The notes under the pieces: generated by a model
Databases searched by the model: none
What the model was told of the DNA's origin: nothing
Seen by the model: only the letters and a program-made list of their open reading frames with translations
Translations under genes and position numbers: made by a program
NCBI GenBank assembly: GCA_002336845.1
Contig: DDEX01000049.1
Location: forward strand, 1-19,086
DNA length: 19,086 bases
Reading direction: 5' to 3'
Source of the DNA: Rhodobacteraceae bacterium UBA1943
GTDB taxonomy: Bacteria > Pseudomonadota > Alphaproteobacteria > Rhodobacterales > Rhodobacteraceae
Part shown: positions 7,941 to 14,452 of the stretch, piece by piece
How the letters are laid out: each line of letters starts with the position of its first letter
Position numbering within the stretch: position 1 is the stretch's first letter

Positions 7941-7946
7941 ATCATA
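7941..7946 (-). promoter_or_regulatory. Candidate -10 element for the 464-aa protein operon
   Basis: TATGAT on the minus strand lies 33 bases before the ATG at 7907, in the 210-bp divergent region. No good -35 is found at 16-18 bases, so this is a weak call based on the hexamer and its location. Confidence 0.3.
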
Positions 7947-8038
7947 GCATATGCAGCCGCCATGAATCGCCTGCGCGCAGCTAAGTGCTTGATGAGCATT
8001 TGGGAGCAGCTTGTTGCCGTATTGCTCGGCTTGAAGTA

Positions 8039-8068
8039 TTGACATGCGCGCTGGCGGAGTGCTATGCT
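8039..8068 (+). promoter_or_regulatory. Sigma70-type promoter of the subtilase gene
   Basis: A perfect TTGACA (8039-8044) is followed after 18 bases by TATGCT (8063-8068). Transcription would begin near 8075, giving a leader of about 43 bases. This also rules out an upstream in-frame ATG at 8064, which lies in the -10 box, and supports the start at 8118. Confidence 0.65.
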
Positions 8069-8117
8069 GCCCCCGCCCGCACATCAGGGCGTTGTTCCAT
8101 TCGGAGAAGCTACCATT

Positions 8118-11100
8118 ATGCCTCGCTATGTTCCGCTGATGCTTTCTCGCATTCTGGTGCTTGCAGCGGTGCTGGCTGCTGTGCCTGTGCACCCGCCACG
8201 CCCCGCCGCTGCGGCCGGCCTGAACGCTTCGCCCAGCTCGCTTTCAGTTACGCTGCCACTCGGCGCTTCCGATACGCGCACAATTACGATCACGAATAGC
8301 ACGAGCGCCCCGGTGACACCGAGCGTGCTGGAGGCTGGCCCGGCCTATACGCCTGCGCAGGCGCTGCCAGCGACTGGTCCGCGCCGCGTGACGCTGCCCG
8401 TGCAGAGCGATCGGCTCGACCCGCAGCTCGTTGATTCCCTGGCTGCGCCCGACCAGCGTGCCGATTTTGTGGTGTACCTGCGCGACCAGGCCGACCTTGG
8501 GGCGGCCTACGCGATACGCGATTGGGACGCGCGCGGGCGCTATGTCTACGAAACGCTGCGCGCCCAGGCCAAGCAAACGCAGGCAAAGATGCTGACTGAA
8601 CTCGAAGCGCGTGGCCTGGTGGCGCGGCCGCTGTGGATTGTGAATGCTTTGGCAGTGCGTGGCACGCTAGCTGATGCGCAGGCGCTGGCCGGGCGCAACG
8701 AGGTTGCGCTGGTACGCGCGAACCATATTCACGCCTTGCCAACCGTGCAGCCGAGTGCGGCTGCTACTGACGACTTATGCTCGCCCGATGCACCAAGCAA
8801 TACCACCTGCTGGAACGTTCGTAAGATCGGAGTCGACCGGGTGTGGCGCGATTTTGGCGCAACTGGGCGCGGTATCGTGGTGGCGAATATTGACACCGGC
8901 GTCCGTTTCGATCATCCGGCGCTGCTGGCTCAGTATCGTGGCTACCGCGCCGGCCAGGCACCCGACCATAATTACAACTGGTTCGACCCCAAGTTGCTGC
9001 TGTTCGCGCCCAACGACCAGAACGGCCATGGCACGCATACGATGGGAACAATGGTGGCCGTGGGCAAAGGCAGCGCAAAGCAGCCTTCGGTTGGGGTGGC
9101 CCCCGAGGCGCGCTGGATCGCTGCGCAGGGATGCGCCTCGGTAGTCTGCAGCGATCTCGACCTGATCGAATCGGCGCAGTGGATGCTCGCTCCAACTGAG
9201 CTGAATGGCTCGAATCCACGCCCCGATTTACGCCCAATGATTATCAATAATTCCTGGGCTGATTTTGGTGGCAACAATTGGTATGCTGGCTATGTGGCGG
9301 CCTGGCGCGCTGCGGGTATCTTCCCAGTATTTGCAGCTGGTAACAGCGGCAGCGCCTGTGGATCAATCAATTCGCCCGGCGATTATCCCGATGTGCTTGG
9401 CGTTGGCGCAACCGACGAGCGCGATATTGCCACCTGGTTCAGCGCGCGCGGCCCGACAGTTGACGGACGCCGCAAGCCAGATGTCGTTGCACCCGGTGGT
9501 GGCCAGGGGGTTCTTTCCACCAGCAACGGCGAAGGGCTTGACTACCGAACGCTGCAAGGTACTTCGATGGCAACGCCACTGGTGGCCGGCATGGTGGCCT
9601 TGATCTGGTCGGCGAACCCAAGCCTGGTGGGCGATTACGATCGCACCGTGGCGCTGATTAAAGGCAGCGCGCGGCCGCTGCGCGATGATAGTTGCGGCGA
9701 CGGCCAGCAGGTGCCAAATAATGTGTATGGCTATGGGCGCGTTGATGCGTATGCCGCCGTGCAGCGCGCCCGCGTCGATGTGCCGTGGCTGTCGGTGACG
9801 GCGTTGCCCGGCCAGCTTGCGCCCGGCGCAAGTGGCAATGCGCAGCTGCGCTTTGATGCCTCGCGGGTGCCTGGCCCGGGCGTGTATCAGGCGCGGGTCG
9901 AGCTCTTTGCAACGTTGACCGCACTGCCACAATCGGTCGACATAACGTTTTCTGTGAGTGCAAGCTCTACCCAGGCTGTGCTACGTGGGCAAGTTGTGGC
10001 CGACGATACTGGCGCGCCGGTGGCTGCCCAAGTGAGCGTGGCTGGCGGCTTGGCTGTTTCAACCGATGCAGATGGCAATTTCACGCTGATTGCACCGCCC
10101 GGCAGCTACCAGTTGCGCGCGAGCGCGCCCTCATTTTTACCCTACCAGCGGGCAATCACAGTGAGCGGCGACGCGCGCCTGCCCGATATTCGTCTCCAGC
10201 CGGGTTATCCTGATCTGGCGCTGGCGCACCCGTCACTTGATCTGGCGCTGAATTTCGCGCAAACGCGCAGCATCACTATTACGCTGGCGAACAACGGCCC
10301 GCAGCCGCTTGAATATAGTGTCCGCATGTTACCCGACAGCTTTGGCGTGGGGCGCAGCGATGCGCCGGGCGGGCCAGCATATCAATGGGTCGATTTGCCC
10401 AGCAGCGCACGGCAATTGGTGCTGCGCGGCAGACCGTACAGCGACACAGTGCCAATCGGCTTCCCATTCCCGTTTTATGGCTTCACCTATACCGAAACGC
10501 TGGCCGCTGCCGATGGCTTTCTGTCCTTCAGCCTGCCCATCGGTGAATACATCAAGCCCGTCACAGGCTGTTTCCCCGATACGGCGTTTTTGTATCGTGA
10601 AATCGCGCCTTTCCGCACCGACATCGACCTCGCGCGTGGTGGGGCAATACGCTATGCGACGCTTAGCGGGCGCCGTGCTTTCGTTATAAGCTACGAAAAT
10701 GTGCGCCTGGCTGGCAGCGCCCCTGAAACCTACAGCTTTCAGGTCATTCTGCACAACGATGGGCGAATCGTGTATCAGTATCGCGACCTTCCCGCCGTGC
10801 CCGCGAGCGTGGCAGTGGGCGTACAGCAAACCACCCTTGATTATCAATCGCTTGGCTGTGGCAGCTCCACGCCCATTGCTGCTGGGCTGGCCATCGAACT
10901 GCGCCCGCAATACGAACCGGCCGAGTGGTTGACCTTAAGCGAAAAAGGCGGCACCGTGCCTGCCAATGGCCGGCATCCCCTGCGCGCGACTGTGCACTGG
11001 GTATATCCCGGCCCGGTTCCGCAGCAAGCGCGCATCGAACTGCGCAGCAGTGACCCGCTCCAACGTACTGTGCTGGTGCCGCTGACGCTGGATTCGCGCC

Positions 11101-11150
11101 CCGCCCCAAACACTCGCTGGCTGCCAAATATTAGCCAACCGTGGGAGTAA
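8118..11150 (+). CDS. Secreted subtilisin-like (S8) serine protease with C-terminal beta domains
   Basis: The 1,010-residue product begins with a signal peptide (about residues 1-33, ending RPAAAA). An I9-like inhibitor propeptide (about 115-225) precedes the S8 catalytic domain (about 240-550). The triad is Asp259 (NIDTGV), His304 (NGHGTHTMGT) and Ser483 (GTSMATP), with oxyanion Asn409 (FAAGNSG). A carboxypeptidase-regulatory-like beta domain follows (about 615-690, VLRGQVVADDTGAPV), then an ASPM/SPD-2-type or similar beta domain and a nidogen-like segment with GFPFPFYGFTYTE. The tail ends RWLPNISQPWE, a possible surface or sorting tail. GGAGAAG precedes the ATG at 8118 by eight bases. It should degrade extracellular protein. 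It is monocistronic or weakly read through into the DUF2231 gene, 51 bases downstream, which has its own -10. Confidence 0.9.
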   Translation: MPRYVPLMLSRILVLAAVLAAVPVHPPRPAAAAGLNASPSSLSVTLPLGASDTRTITITNSTSAPVTPSVLEAGPAYTPAQALPATGPRRVTLPVQSDRLDPQLVDSLAAPDQRADFVVYLRDQADLGAAYAIRDWDARGRYVYETLRAQAKQTQAKMLTELEARGLVARPLWIVNALAVRGTLADAQALAGRNEVALVRANHIHALPTVQPSAAATDDLCSPDAPSNTTCWNVRKIGVDRVWRDFGATGRGIVVANIDTGVRFDHPALLAQYRGYRAGQAPDHNYNWFDPKLLLFAPNDQNGHGTHTMGTMVAVGKGSAKQPSVGVAPEARWIAAQGCASVVCSDLDLIESAQWMLAPTELNGSNPRPDLRPMIINNSWADFGGNNWYAGYVAAWRAAGIFPVFAAGNSGSACGSINSPGDYPDVLGVGATDERDIATWFSARGPTVDGRRKPDVVAPGGGQGVLSTSNGEGLDYRTLQGTSMATPLVAGMVALIWSANPSLVGDYDRTVALIKGSARPLRDDSCGDGQQVPNNVYGYGRVDAYAAVQRARVDVPWLSVTALPGQLAPGASGNAQLRFDASRVPGPGVYQARVELFATLTALPQSVDITFSVSASSTQAVLRGQVVADDTGAPVAAQVSVAGGLAVSTDADGNFTLIAPPGSYQLRASAPSFLPYQRAITVSGDARLPDIRLQPGYPDLALAHPSLDLALNFAQTRSITITLANNGPQPLEYSVRMLPDSFGVGRSDAPGGPAYQWVDLPSSARQLVLRGRPYSDTVPIGFPFPFYGFTYTETLAAADGFLSFSLPIGEYIKPVTGCFPDTAFLYREIAPFRTDIDLARGGAIRYATLSGRRAFVISYENVRLAGSAPETYSFQVILHNDGRIVYQYRDLPAVPASVAVGVQQTTLDYQSLGCGSSTPIAAGLAIELRPQYEPAEWLTLSEKGGTVPANGRHPLRATVHWVYPGPVPQQARIELRSSDPLQRTVLVPLTLDSRPAPNTRWLPNISQPWE

Positions 11151-11187
11151 GCCGGGCCGCACGCGATGCAATCGACGCCGAGGCTCG

Positions 11188-11196
11188 TGGTATACT
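11188..11196 (+). promoter_or_regulatory. Extended -10 box directly before the DUF2231 start (leaderless)
   Basis: TGG-TATACT (11188-11196) is an extended -10 element. Only five bases separate it from the ATG at 11202, so transcription would start on or next to the A of the start codon. No Shine-Dalgarno is present, consistent with a leaderless mRNA. No strong -35 is seen, which extended -10 promoters can do without. Confidence 0.55.
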
Positions 11197-11201
11197 AGGG
11201 T

Positions 11202-11639
11202 ATGTACCCATTCCACCCGCTCACTGTGCATCTGCCGATTGGGCTGCTGCTGGGCAACGCTGCCCTCACCGCGCTGTATTTACGGCGCGGCGATCGCGCG
11301 TACGAAACAAGCGCGTTTCACTGCCTGTGGCTTGGCTGGCTGGGCGCGCTGCTGGCGGTTGCTTTTGGCGTGTTCGACGCAGCGCGCTTTGTGCTTGGCG
11401 CGGGAGGGCAGGGTAACACGCTCGCCTGGGTGAACGCGCACGCTCTGGTTGGCGTGGCCATTCTGGTGGTGTACTGGCAAGCCTGGCAAATGCGTCGGCG
11501 CGCGCCCGGTATTCTCGACGATCTGCACAAGCGCCGTGGCTACCTTGTGCGTCTCGGCCTCGGGATGGCGCTGCTGGTGCTCGATGGCTGGCTGGGTGGG
11601 CACCTGGTCTACAGTCTGCGCCTGGGTGTCGCGCCATAG
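11202..11639 (+). CDS. DUF2231 family integral membrane protein
   Basis: The 145-residue protein opens with MYPFHPLTVHLPIGLLLGN, the signature of DUF2231, with conserved histidines that in the family may hold a metal or haem. About four hydrophobic segments are visible (residues about 8-26, 40-65, 78-95 and 115-137), with a further conserved histidine in VNAHALVGVAIL. The function is unknown. It lies between the secreted protease and plsC on the same strand, 39 bases before plsC. The start is fixed by the -10 box just upstream and by the motif at the very N-terminus. Confidence 0.82.
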   Translation: MYPFHPLTVHLPIGLLLGNAALTALYLRRGDRAYETSAFHCLWLGWLGALLAVAFGVFDAARFVLGAGGQGNTLAWVNAHALVGVAILVVYWQAWQMRRRAPGILDDLHKRRGYLVRLGLGMALLVLDGWLGGHLVYSLRLGVAP

Positions 11640-11678
11640 CGCCCGCGCGCCGGTACGTGAAACAAGCTGGAGGAAAGC

Positions 11679-12374
11679 ATGCTCGGCGCGTTTATGTATT
11701 TCTGCATCTGGCTGCCGCTGAATGTTGTGCGGCTGATCTGGTGGAACTGGAAGATCGAGGGTAAGGAAAATCTCCCGCCACGCGGCCAGGGCATGATCCT
11801 CGCAGTCAATCATATTAACTGGACCGACATTCATATTCTGGGCGCGTCGCTGCCGCTTTCGCACCGGCCGTGGTGGATCGCCAAGATCGAGATGTTTCTC
11901 AACCGCGCGATCACGTGGTGGCTGCGCGAGATGCAGGTGATCCCGATCAAGCGCGGCAAGCGCGACACCGCTGCAATGGACGCTTCTGAGACGGTGCTGC
12001 GCGAGGGCGGGGTGCTAATCGTCTTTCCCGAGGGCCATCGTAGCCGCGATGGCGGCTTGCTCGAAGGGCGCGGCGGGGCGGTGCGGTTGGCGGTGCGCAC
12101 AGGAGCGCCGATTGTGCCAATCGTGCTCTGGGGCACCGAGAATGGTCTGAAAGGTGCGGCGCTGCGCAAGCCCATTCATGTCAAAATTGGCAAGCCGTTC
12201 TATATGAGCGCGCCGAGCGGCAAAATTCCGTGGGATCGCATGAACGAGCTGACCGAGTCGATGATGCTGCATCTCGCCGAACTGCTGCCAGCGGAGTACT
12301 GGGGTTTCTACCGCGAGCGGATGGAGCAGTTACGGCTTGGTGGTGCGCCCGCACCCGCTGAGCCAGGCGCATAG
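11679..12374 (+). CDS. plsC: 1-acyl-sn-glycerol-3-phosphate acyltransferase (PlsC family)
   Basis: This 231-residue membrane-associated enzyme should transfer an acyl chain to lysophosphatidic acid (or a similar acceptor), making phosphatidic acid for membrane lipids. It has an N-terminal hydrophobic segment and all four acyltransferase motifs: NHINWTD with the catalytic HX4D pair His45/Asp50, the IPIKRGKRD block around residue 90, FPEGHRS at 116-122, and VPIVLWGTE. The threonine of the common EGTRS is histidine here, seen in some relatives. Length is typical. The ATG has GGAGGAAAGC upstream. It is probably cotranscribed with the DUF2231 gene and ends 21 bases before a strong hairpin. Other PlsC-like acyltransferases with different acceptors cannot be excluded. 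Confidence 0.88.
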   Translation: MLGAFMYFCIWLPLNVVRLIWWNWKIEGKENLPPRGQGMILAVNHINWTDIHILGASLPLSHRPWWIAKIEMFLNRAITWWLREMQVIPIKRGKRDTAAMDASETVLREGGVLIVFPEGHRSRDGGLLEGRGGAVRLAVRTGAPIVPIVLWGTENGLKGAALRKPIHVKIGKPFYMSAPSGKIPWDRMNELTESMMLHLAELLPAEYWGFYRERMEQLRLGGAPAPAEPGA

Positions 12375-12395
12375 CACAAGTACCGAACAGCAAAA

Positions 12396-12419
12396 CGCCG
12401 GTGGCACACGCCACCGGCG
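12396..12419. terminator. Hairpin terminator shared by convergent operons
   Basis: CGCCGGTGGC (12396-12405), loop ACAC, and GCCACCGGCG (12410-12419) form a perfect 10-bp GC-rich stem. On the minus strand it is followed by TTTTG, giving a standard intrinsic terminator for the YugP group. On the plus strand it follows plsC by 21 bases and is trailed by a looser TTGTGTTGG. Confidence 0.75.
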
Positions 12420-12440
12420 CTTGTGTTGGTGCAGACGTTG

Positions 12441-12575
12441 CTAGCCTACCAGCGTGCCTTCGTCGGGCTCGCCCAGCAGTTTGTTGGTCAGGAACAGGGC
12501 CAGACGCGTCGCGAGCGCGCTCAGCACCAAACTCAAAATGCCATATACCAGTCGCCGCTTCGTATCGTCGTCCAT
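12441..12575 (-). CDS. Small membrane protein, 44 residues, unknown
   Basis: The frame reads MDDDTKRRLVYGI, then a hydrophobic helix (about residues 9-30, SLVLSALATRLALFL), and a short acidic tail ending GEPDEGTLVG. GGAGAGGACTCA stands directly before the ATG at 12575, a good ribosome site. It lies 33 bases downstream of the YugP-like protease on the same strand and is followed by the terminator at 12396, so it is the last gene of that operon. I do not recognise a family. A single-pass small protein beside a membrane protease could be a partner or regulator, which is speculation. Confidence 0.65.
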   Translation of the reverse strand: MDDDTKRRLVYGILSLVLSALATRLALFLTNKLLGEPDEGTLVG

Positions 12576-12608
12576 TGAGTCCTCTCCCATCATACAGCCA
12601 TACAGCGT

Positions 12609-13334
12609 TTAATCGCGTCGCCGCCCACCAAAGATCAAGGTTGCGAAGTAAAGCAGTTGAAGCACCGCCTGCGCCGCGCCAGCGATATAGGTCAGCGCTG
12701 CTGCGTTCAGCATCGCGCTCACACCCTGCGCTTCTTGCGTCGTGACGAGCCCATTACGCATAAGCATTTCGCGTGCCCGCGAACTGGCGTTGAGCTCCAC
12801 TGGCAATGTAATGAGCGAGAAGAAAACTGCCGCGCTCATCAGGATGAGGCCCGCGACTGCAATTGTGAAGCCCATGTTGCCCCCGCGCCCGGCCGCCGCG
12901 CCGAACATCAGGCCAATGAACACCAGAATCGTGCCAAAGCTCGAACCGATATTGGCGATGCCGACAATGCCGGAGCGCAATTGCAGCCAGAAGTAGCCTT
13001 GTTTATCCTGCATAGCATGGCCAAGTTCGTGTGCGACCACGGCCATTGCTGCCACCGAAGGCGTTTGCGACGAGCCAGCCGAGAGGCGCATGATTTTGCC
13101 GCGCGGGTCGTAGTGATCGGTCAGGTCGCCCGGGATCATTTCGACCTGCACATAATCAAGACCTTCGTTGCGCATCAGCACGCGCGCCACGTCAGCGCCA
13201 GTCATATTCTGCAAATTGCGCACTTGCGAATACTTCTGGTAGGTCGATTTAACCTTCCACTGCGCAAACAGCGCGAGCCCAATCGCGGGCAGCATAAAAA
13301 TCATGTATCGAATATCAAAAAAGAGAAACGGCAT
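12609..13334 (-). CDS. YugP-like zinc metallopeptidase, membrane-bound
   Basis: The 241-residue protein starts with a membrane segment (about residues 8-25), has a soluble part with DVARVLMRNEGL and DHYDPRGKIMRLS, and the zinc motif HELGH at 102-106 (AVVAHELGHAMQD), followed by two or three hydrophobic segments and a C-terminal hydrophobic end. This is the layout of the neutral zinc metallopeptidase YugP family (about 225-240 residues), whose substrates are poorly known. ASSRARE near residue 190 is the third conserved block. The ATG at 13334 has GGGAGGATGCT upstream; the longer open frame to 13361 lacks a site. The 44-residue protein is encoded just downstream. Confidence 0.9.
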   Translation of the reverse strand: MPFLFFDIRYMIFMLPAIGLALFAQWKVKSTYQKYSQVRNLQNMTGADVARVLMRNEGLDYVQVEMIPGDLTDHYDPRGKIMRLSAGSSQTPSVAAMAVVAHELGHAMQDKQGYFWLQLRSGIVGIANIGSSFGTILVFIGLMFGAAAGRGGNMGFTIAVAGLILMSAAVFFSLITLPVELNASSRAREMLMRNGLVTTQEAQGVSAMLNAAALTYIAGAAQAVLQLLYFATLIFGGRRRD

Positions 13335-13373
13335 AGCATCCTCCCGCAACAAACCACACATCGTGGCATGGAA

Positions 13374-13402
13374 AGTATAGCACCGGGTGCACTGTATGGC
13401 AT
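13374..13402 (-). promoter_or_regulatory. Candidate promoter of the YugP operon
   Basis: On the minus strand ATGCCA (13402-13397) is followed after 17 bases by TATACT (13379-13374), which is preceded by TGC, an extended -10. The -35 matches four of six. The start would lie near 13367, giving a leader of about 33 bases before the ATG at 13334. Confidence 0.5.
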
Positions 13403-13460
13403 TAGAACCGTGTTAGAGCTCGGCCCTTTGTTGTAGGCTTGCTCAGAACGCTACCAGGAA

Positions 13461-13505
13461 GGCATGAAGACACCAACGATGCAGAAACATCCAGGTCTTC
13501 GTGGT
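13461..13505 (-). terminator. Imperfect inverted repeat after the YtxH-like pair
   Basis: GGCATGAAGACACC (13461-13474) and GGTCTTCGTGGT (13494-13505) form an imperfect stem centred on GAAGAC/GTCTTC, 21 bases past the stop of the 46-residue protein. No T-run follows. The wording (ACCA...GAAGGCA.GAAGACACC) resembles degenerate intergenic repeats common in environmental bacterial genomes. Terminator or repeat relic cannot be separated here. Confidence 0.3.
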
Positions 13506-13525
13506 TTAGGGTGCGTTCGCGCGAC

Positions 13526-13666
13526 CTACGCGCCCGTGCCGATACTCAGCGTGGCGTCGATGGTGGCGGCCAGGCGGTTGCGCAGCCAGGCCCACGTTTC
13601 GCGGCCACTGCGCGGGGCCAGCAGCAGCCCGCAGGCCAGCCCAATCAGAAAGGTACGCAGTCGCAT
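13526..13666 (-). CDS. Very small YtxH-like protein, 46 residues
   Basis: The product has a glycine-rich hydrophobic helix (MRLRTFLIGLACGLLLA) followed by PRSGRETWAWLRNRLAAT. The pattern hydrophobic segment, then AP-[RK]-SG-[RK]-E-T-R-like, is the core of YtxH domains. Its ATG overlaps the TGA of the preceding YtxH-like gene as TGATG, so its translation is probably coupled. It looks like a minimal version of its neighbour, possibly an old duplicate. Function is unknown; YtxH proteins are tied to general stress in Bacillus, which need not apply here. Confidence 0.65.
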   Translation of the reverse strand: MRLRTFLIGLACGLLLAPRSGRETWAWLRNRLAATIDATLSIGTGA

Positions 13667-13938
13667 CAGATGCCCTCGCCGTCGGTATTAACCGGCCGCG
13701 CGCCGCCCAGCATATCGTGCGCAGCCACCTGCACTTTGGCTACCGCATCGGACGCAATCTGTTGTGCGCGTTGCACGGCGTCGTCGGCGCGCTGCTTGAG
13801 CTCTACGCCTCGTTCAGCAATCTGCTCGCGCGTTTCCGAACCACTGCGCGGCACCAGGAGTGTTGCCGCTGCTGCACCTACCGCCGCCCCCAAAAAGAGC
13901 CCCCCCAGCAACACAAGGTCGTTCTTGCCTTGGCTCAT
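13666..13938 (-). CDS. YtxH domain protein
   Basis: The 90-residue product has an N-terminal hydrophobic glycine/alanine helix (about residues 8-27) followed by VPRSGSETREQIAERG and a long amphipathic helix rich in Ala, Gln, Arg and Asp (about 42-75). This is the YtxH arrangement: a membrane anchor and a cytoplasmic coiled-coil-like tail. The ATG at 13938 (MSQGKND) has AAAGGAA ten bases upstream; the open frame extends to 14004 but has no ribosome site there. It has a promoter of its own at 14039-14066 and is coupled to the smaller YtxH-like gene. Confidence 0.82.
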   Translation of the reverse strand: MSQGKNDLVLLGGLFLGAAVGAAAATLLVPRSGSETREQIAERGVELKQRADDAVQRAQQIASDAVAKVQVAAHDMLGGARPVNTDGEGI

Positions 13939-14038
13939 ATCACTATTCCTTTCGTATGCGTGCGATGCAAAACCGCGCGTACGCAGATCCCACACCAGTA
14001 TCAAGCAAGTCGTGTGCCAATCGCAGCGCGTTCATGCT

Positions 14039-14066
14039 ATTGTAGCGCCGCGCATCGGTGCGTCAA
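14039..14066 (-). promoter_or_regulatory. Sigma70-type promoter of the YtxH-like pair
   Basis: On the minus strand TTGACG (14066-14061) is followed after 16 bases by TACAAT (14044-14039). The start would lie near 14032, leaving a leader of about 94 bases before the ATG at 13938. Confidence 0.5.
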
Positions 14067-14142
14067 ATTTGTCCCTCGCTTGTAACTTTGCCGCGCTAGA
14101 GTGGCGGCAGGCCACCCTGCTATGCCGCCGAGTGAGATGGCG

Positions 14143-14148
14143 TATAAT
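14143..14148 (+). promoter_or_regulatory. -10 box just before the epsilon-like gene (leaderless)
   Basis: A perfect TATAAT lies seven bases before the ATG at 14156, so transcription would start at or one base before the start codon. No Shine-Dalgarno is present. No convincing -35 is seen at 16-18 bases. This resembles the arrangement before the DUF2231 gene. Confidence 0.5.
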
Positions 14149-14155
14149 GCTCATT

Positions 14156-14404
14156 ATGAAGATCGACATCACTCCCACGCCCGACGACGATACGGTTGCT
14201 GCGATCGTGGCGGCGCTGGCCGCGTATGATGCTGGCGCGCCCGAGGAGCTTGCGGATGCTGGCCCGCGCGCTTCGATGTGGGCAGCCGCCAGCCGCCAGG
14301 CTGCGCAGGGTTTACCGCCACCCGTCACGCCCGCGCCACGCTGGGCCGAGGCCGAGCGCGCACGCCGTGCTGAACGCTGGAGCAACGGCATCGTTGGCTT
14401 GTAA
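14156..14404 (+). CDS. Small acyl-CoA carboxylase epsilon-like protein
   Basis: The 82-residue product starts MKIDITPTPDDDTVAAIVAA, continues LAAYDAG, has a Pro/Ala-rich middle (LPPPVTPAP) and ends RWAEAERARRAERWSNGIVG. Actinobacterial AccE/PccE epsilon subunits have the same plan: a short strand and G/T-x-P-[DE]-[DE] helix at the N-terminus, a variable linker, and a C-terminal W..A.R.R helix, and they bind the acyl-CoA carboxylase beta subunit. It lies 48 bases before the biotin carboxylase gene on the same strand, which supports the call. The similarity is a pattern match, not a search. A second ATG at 14147 falls within the -10 box and is unlikely. Confidence 0.5.
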   Translation: MKIDITPTPDDDTVAAIVAALAAYDAGAPEELADAGPRASMWAAASRQAAQGLPPPVTPAPRWAEAERARRAERWSNGIVGL

Positions 14405-14452
14405 ATCGCTGTCCGCCCGCGCTGCTGCCGGCGGCATTACGGATTGACGTGC

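Noticed and set aside
7908..8192. Upstream extension of the 464-residue protein by 95 codons
   Set aside because: It crosses the divergent TTGACA/TATGCT promoter, lacks a ribosome site, and would bury the signal peptide; the ATG at 7907 has GGAGG.
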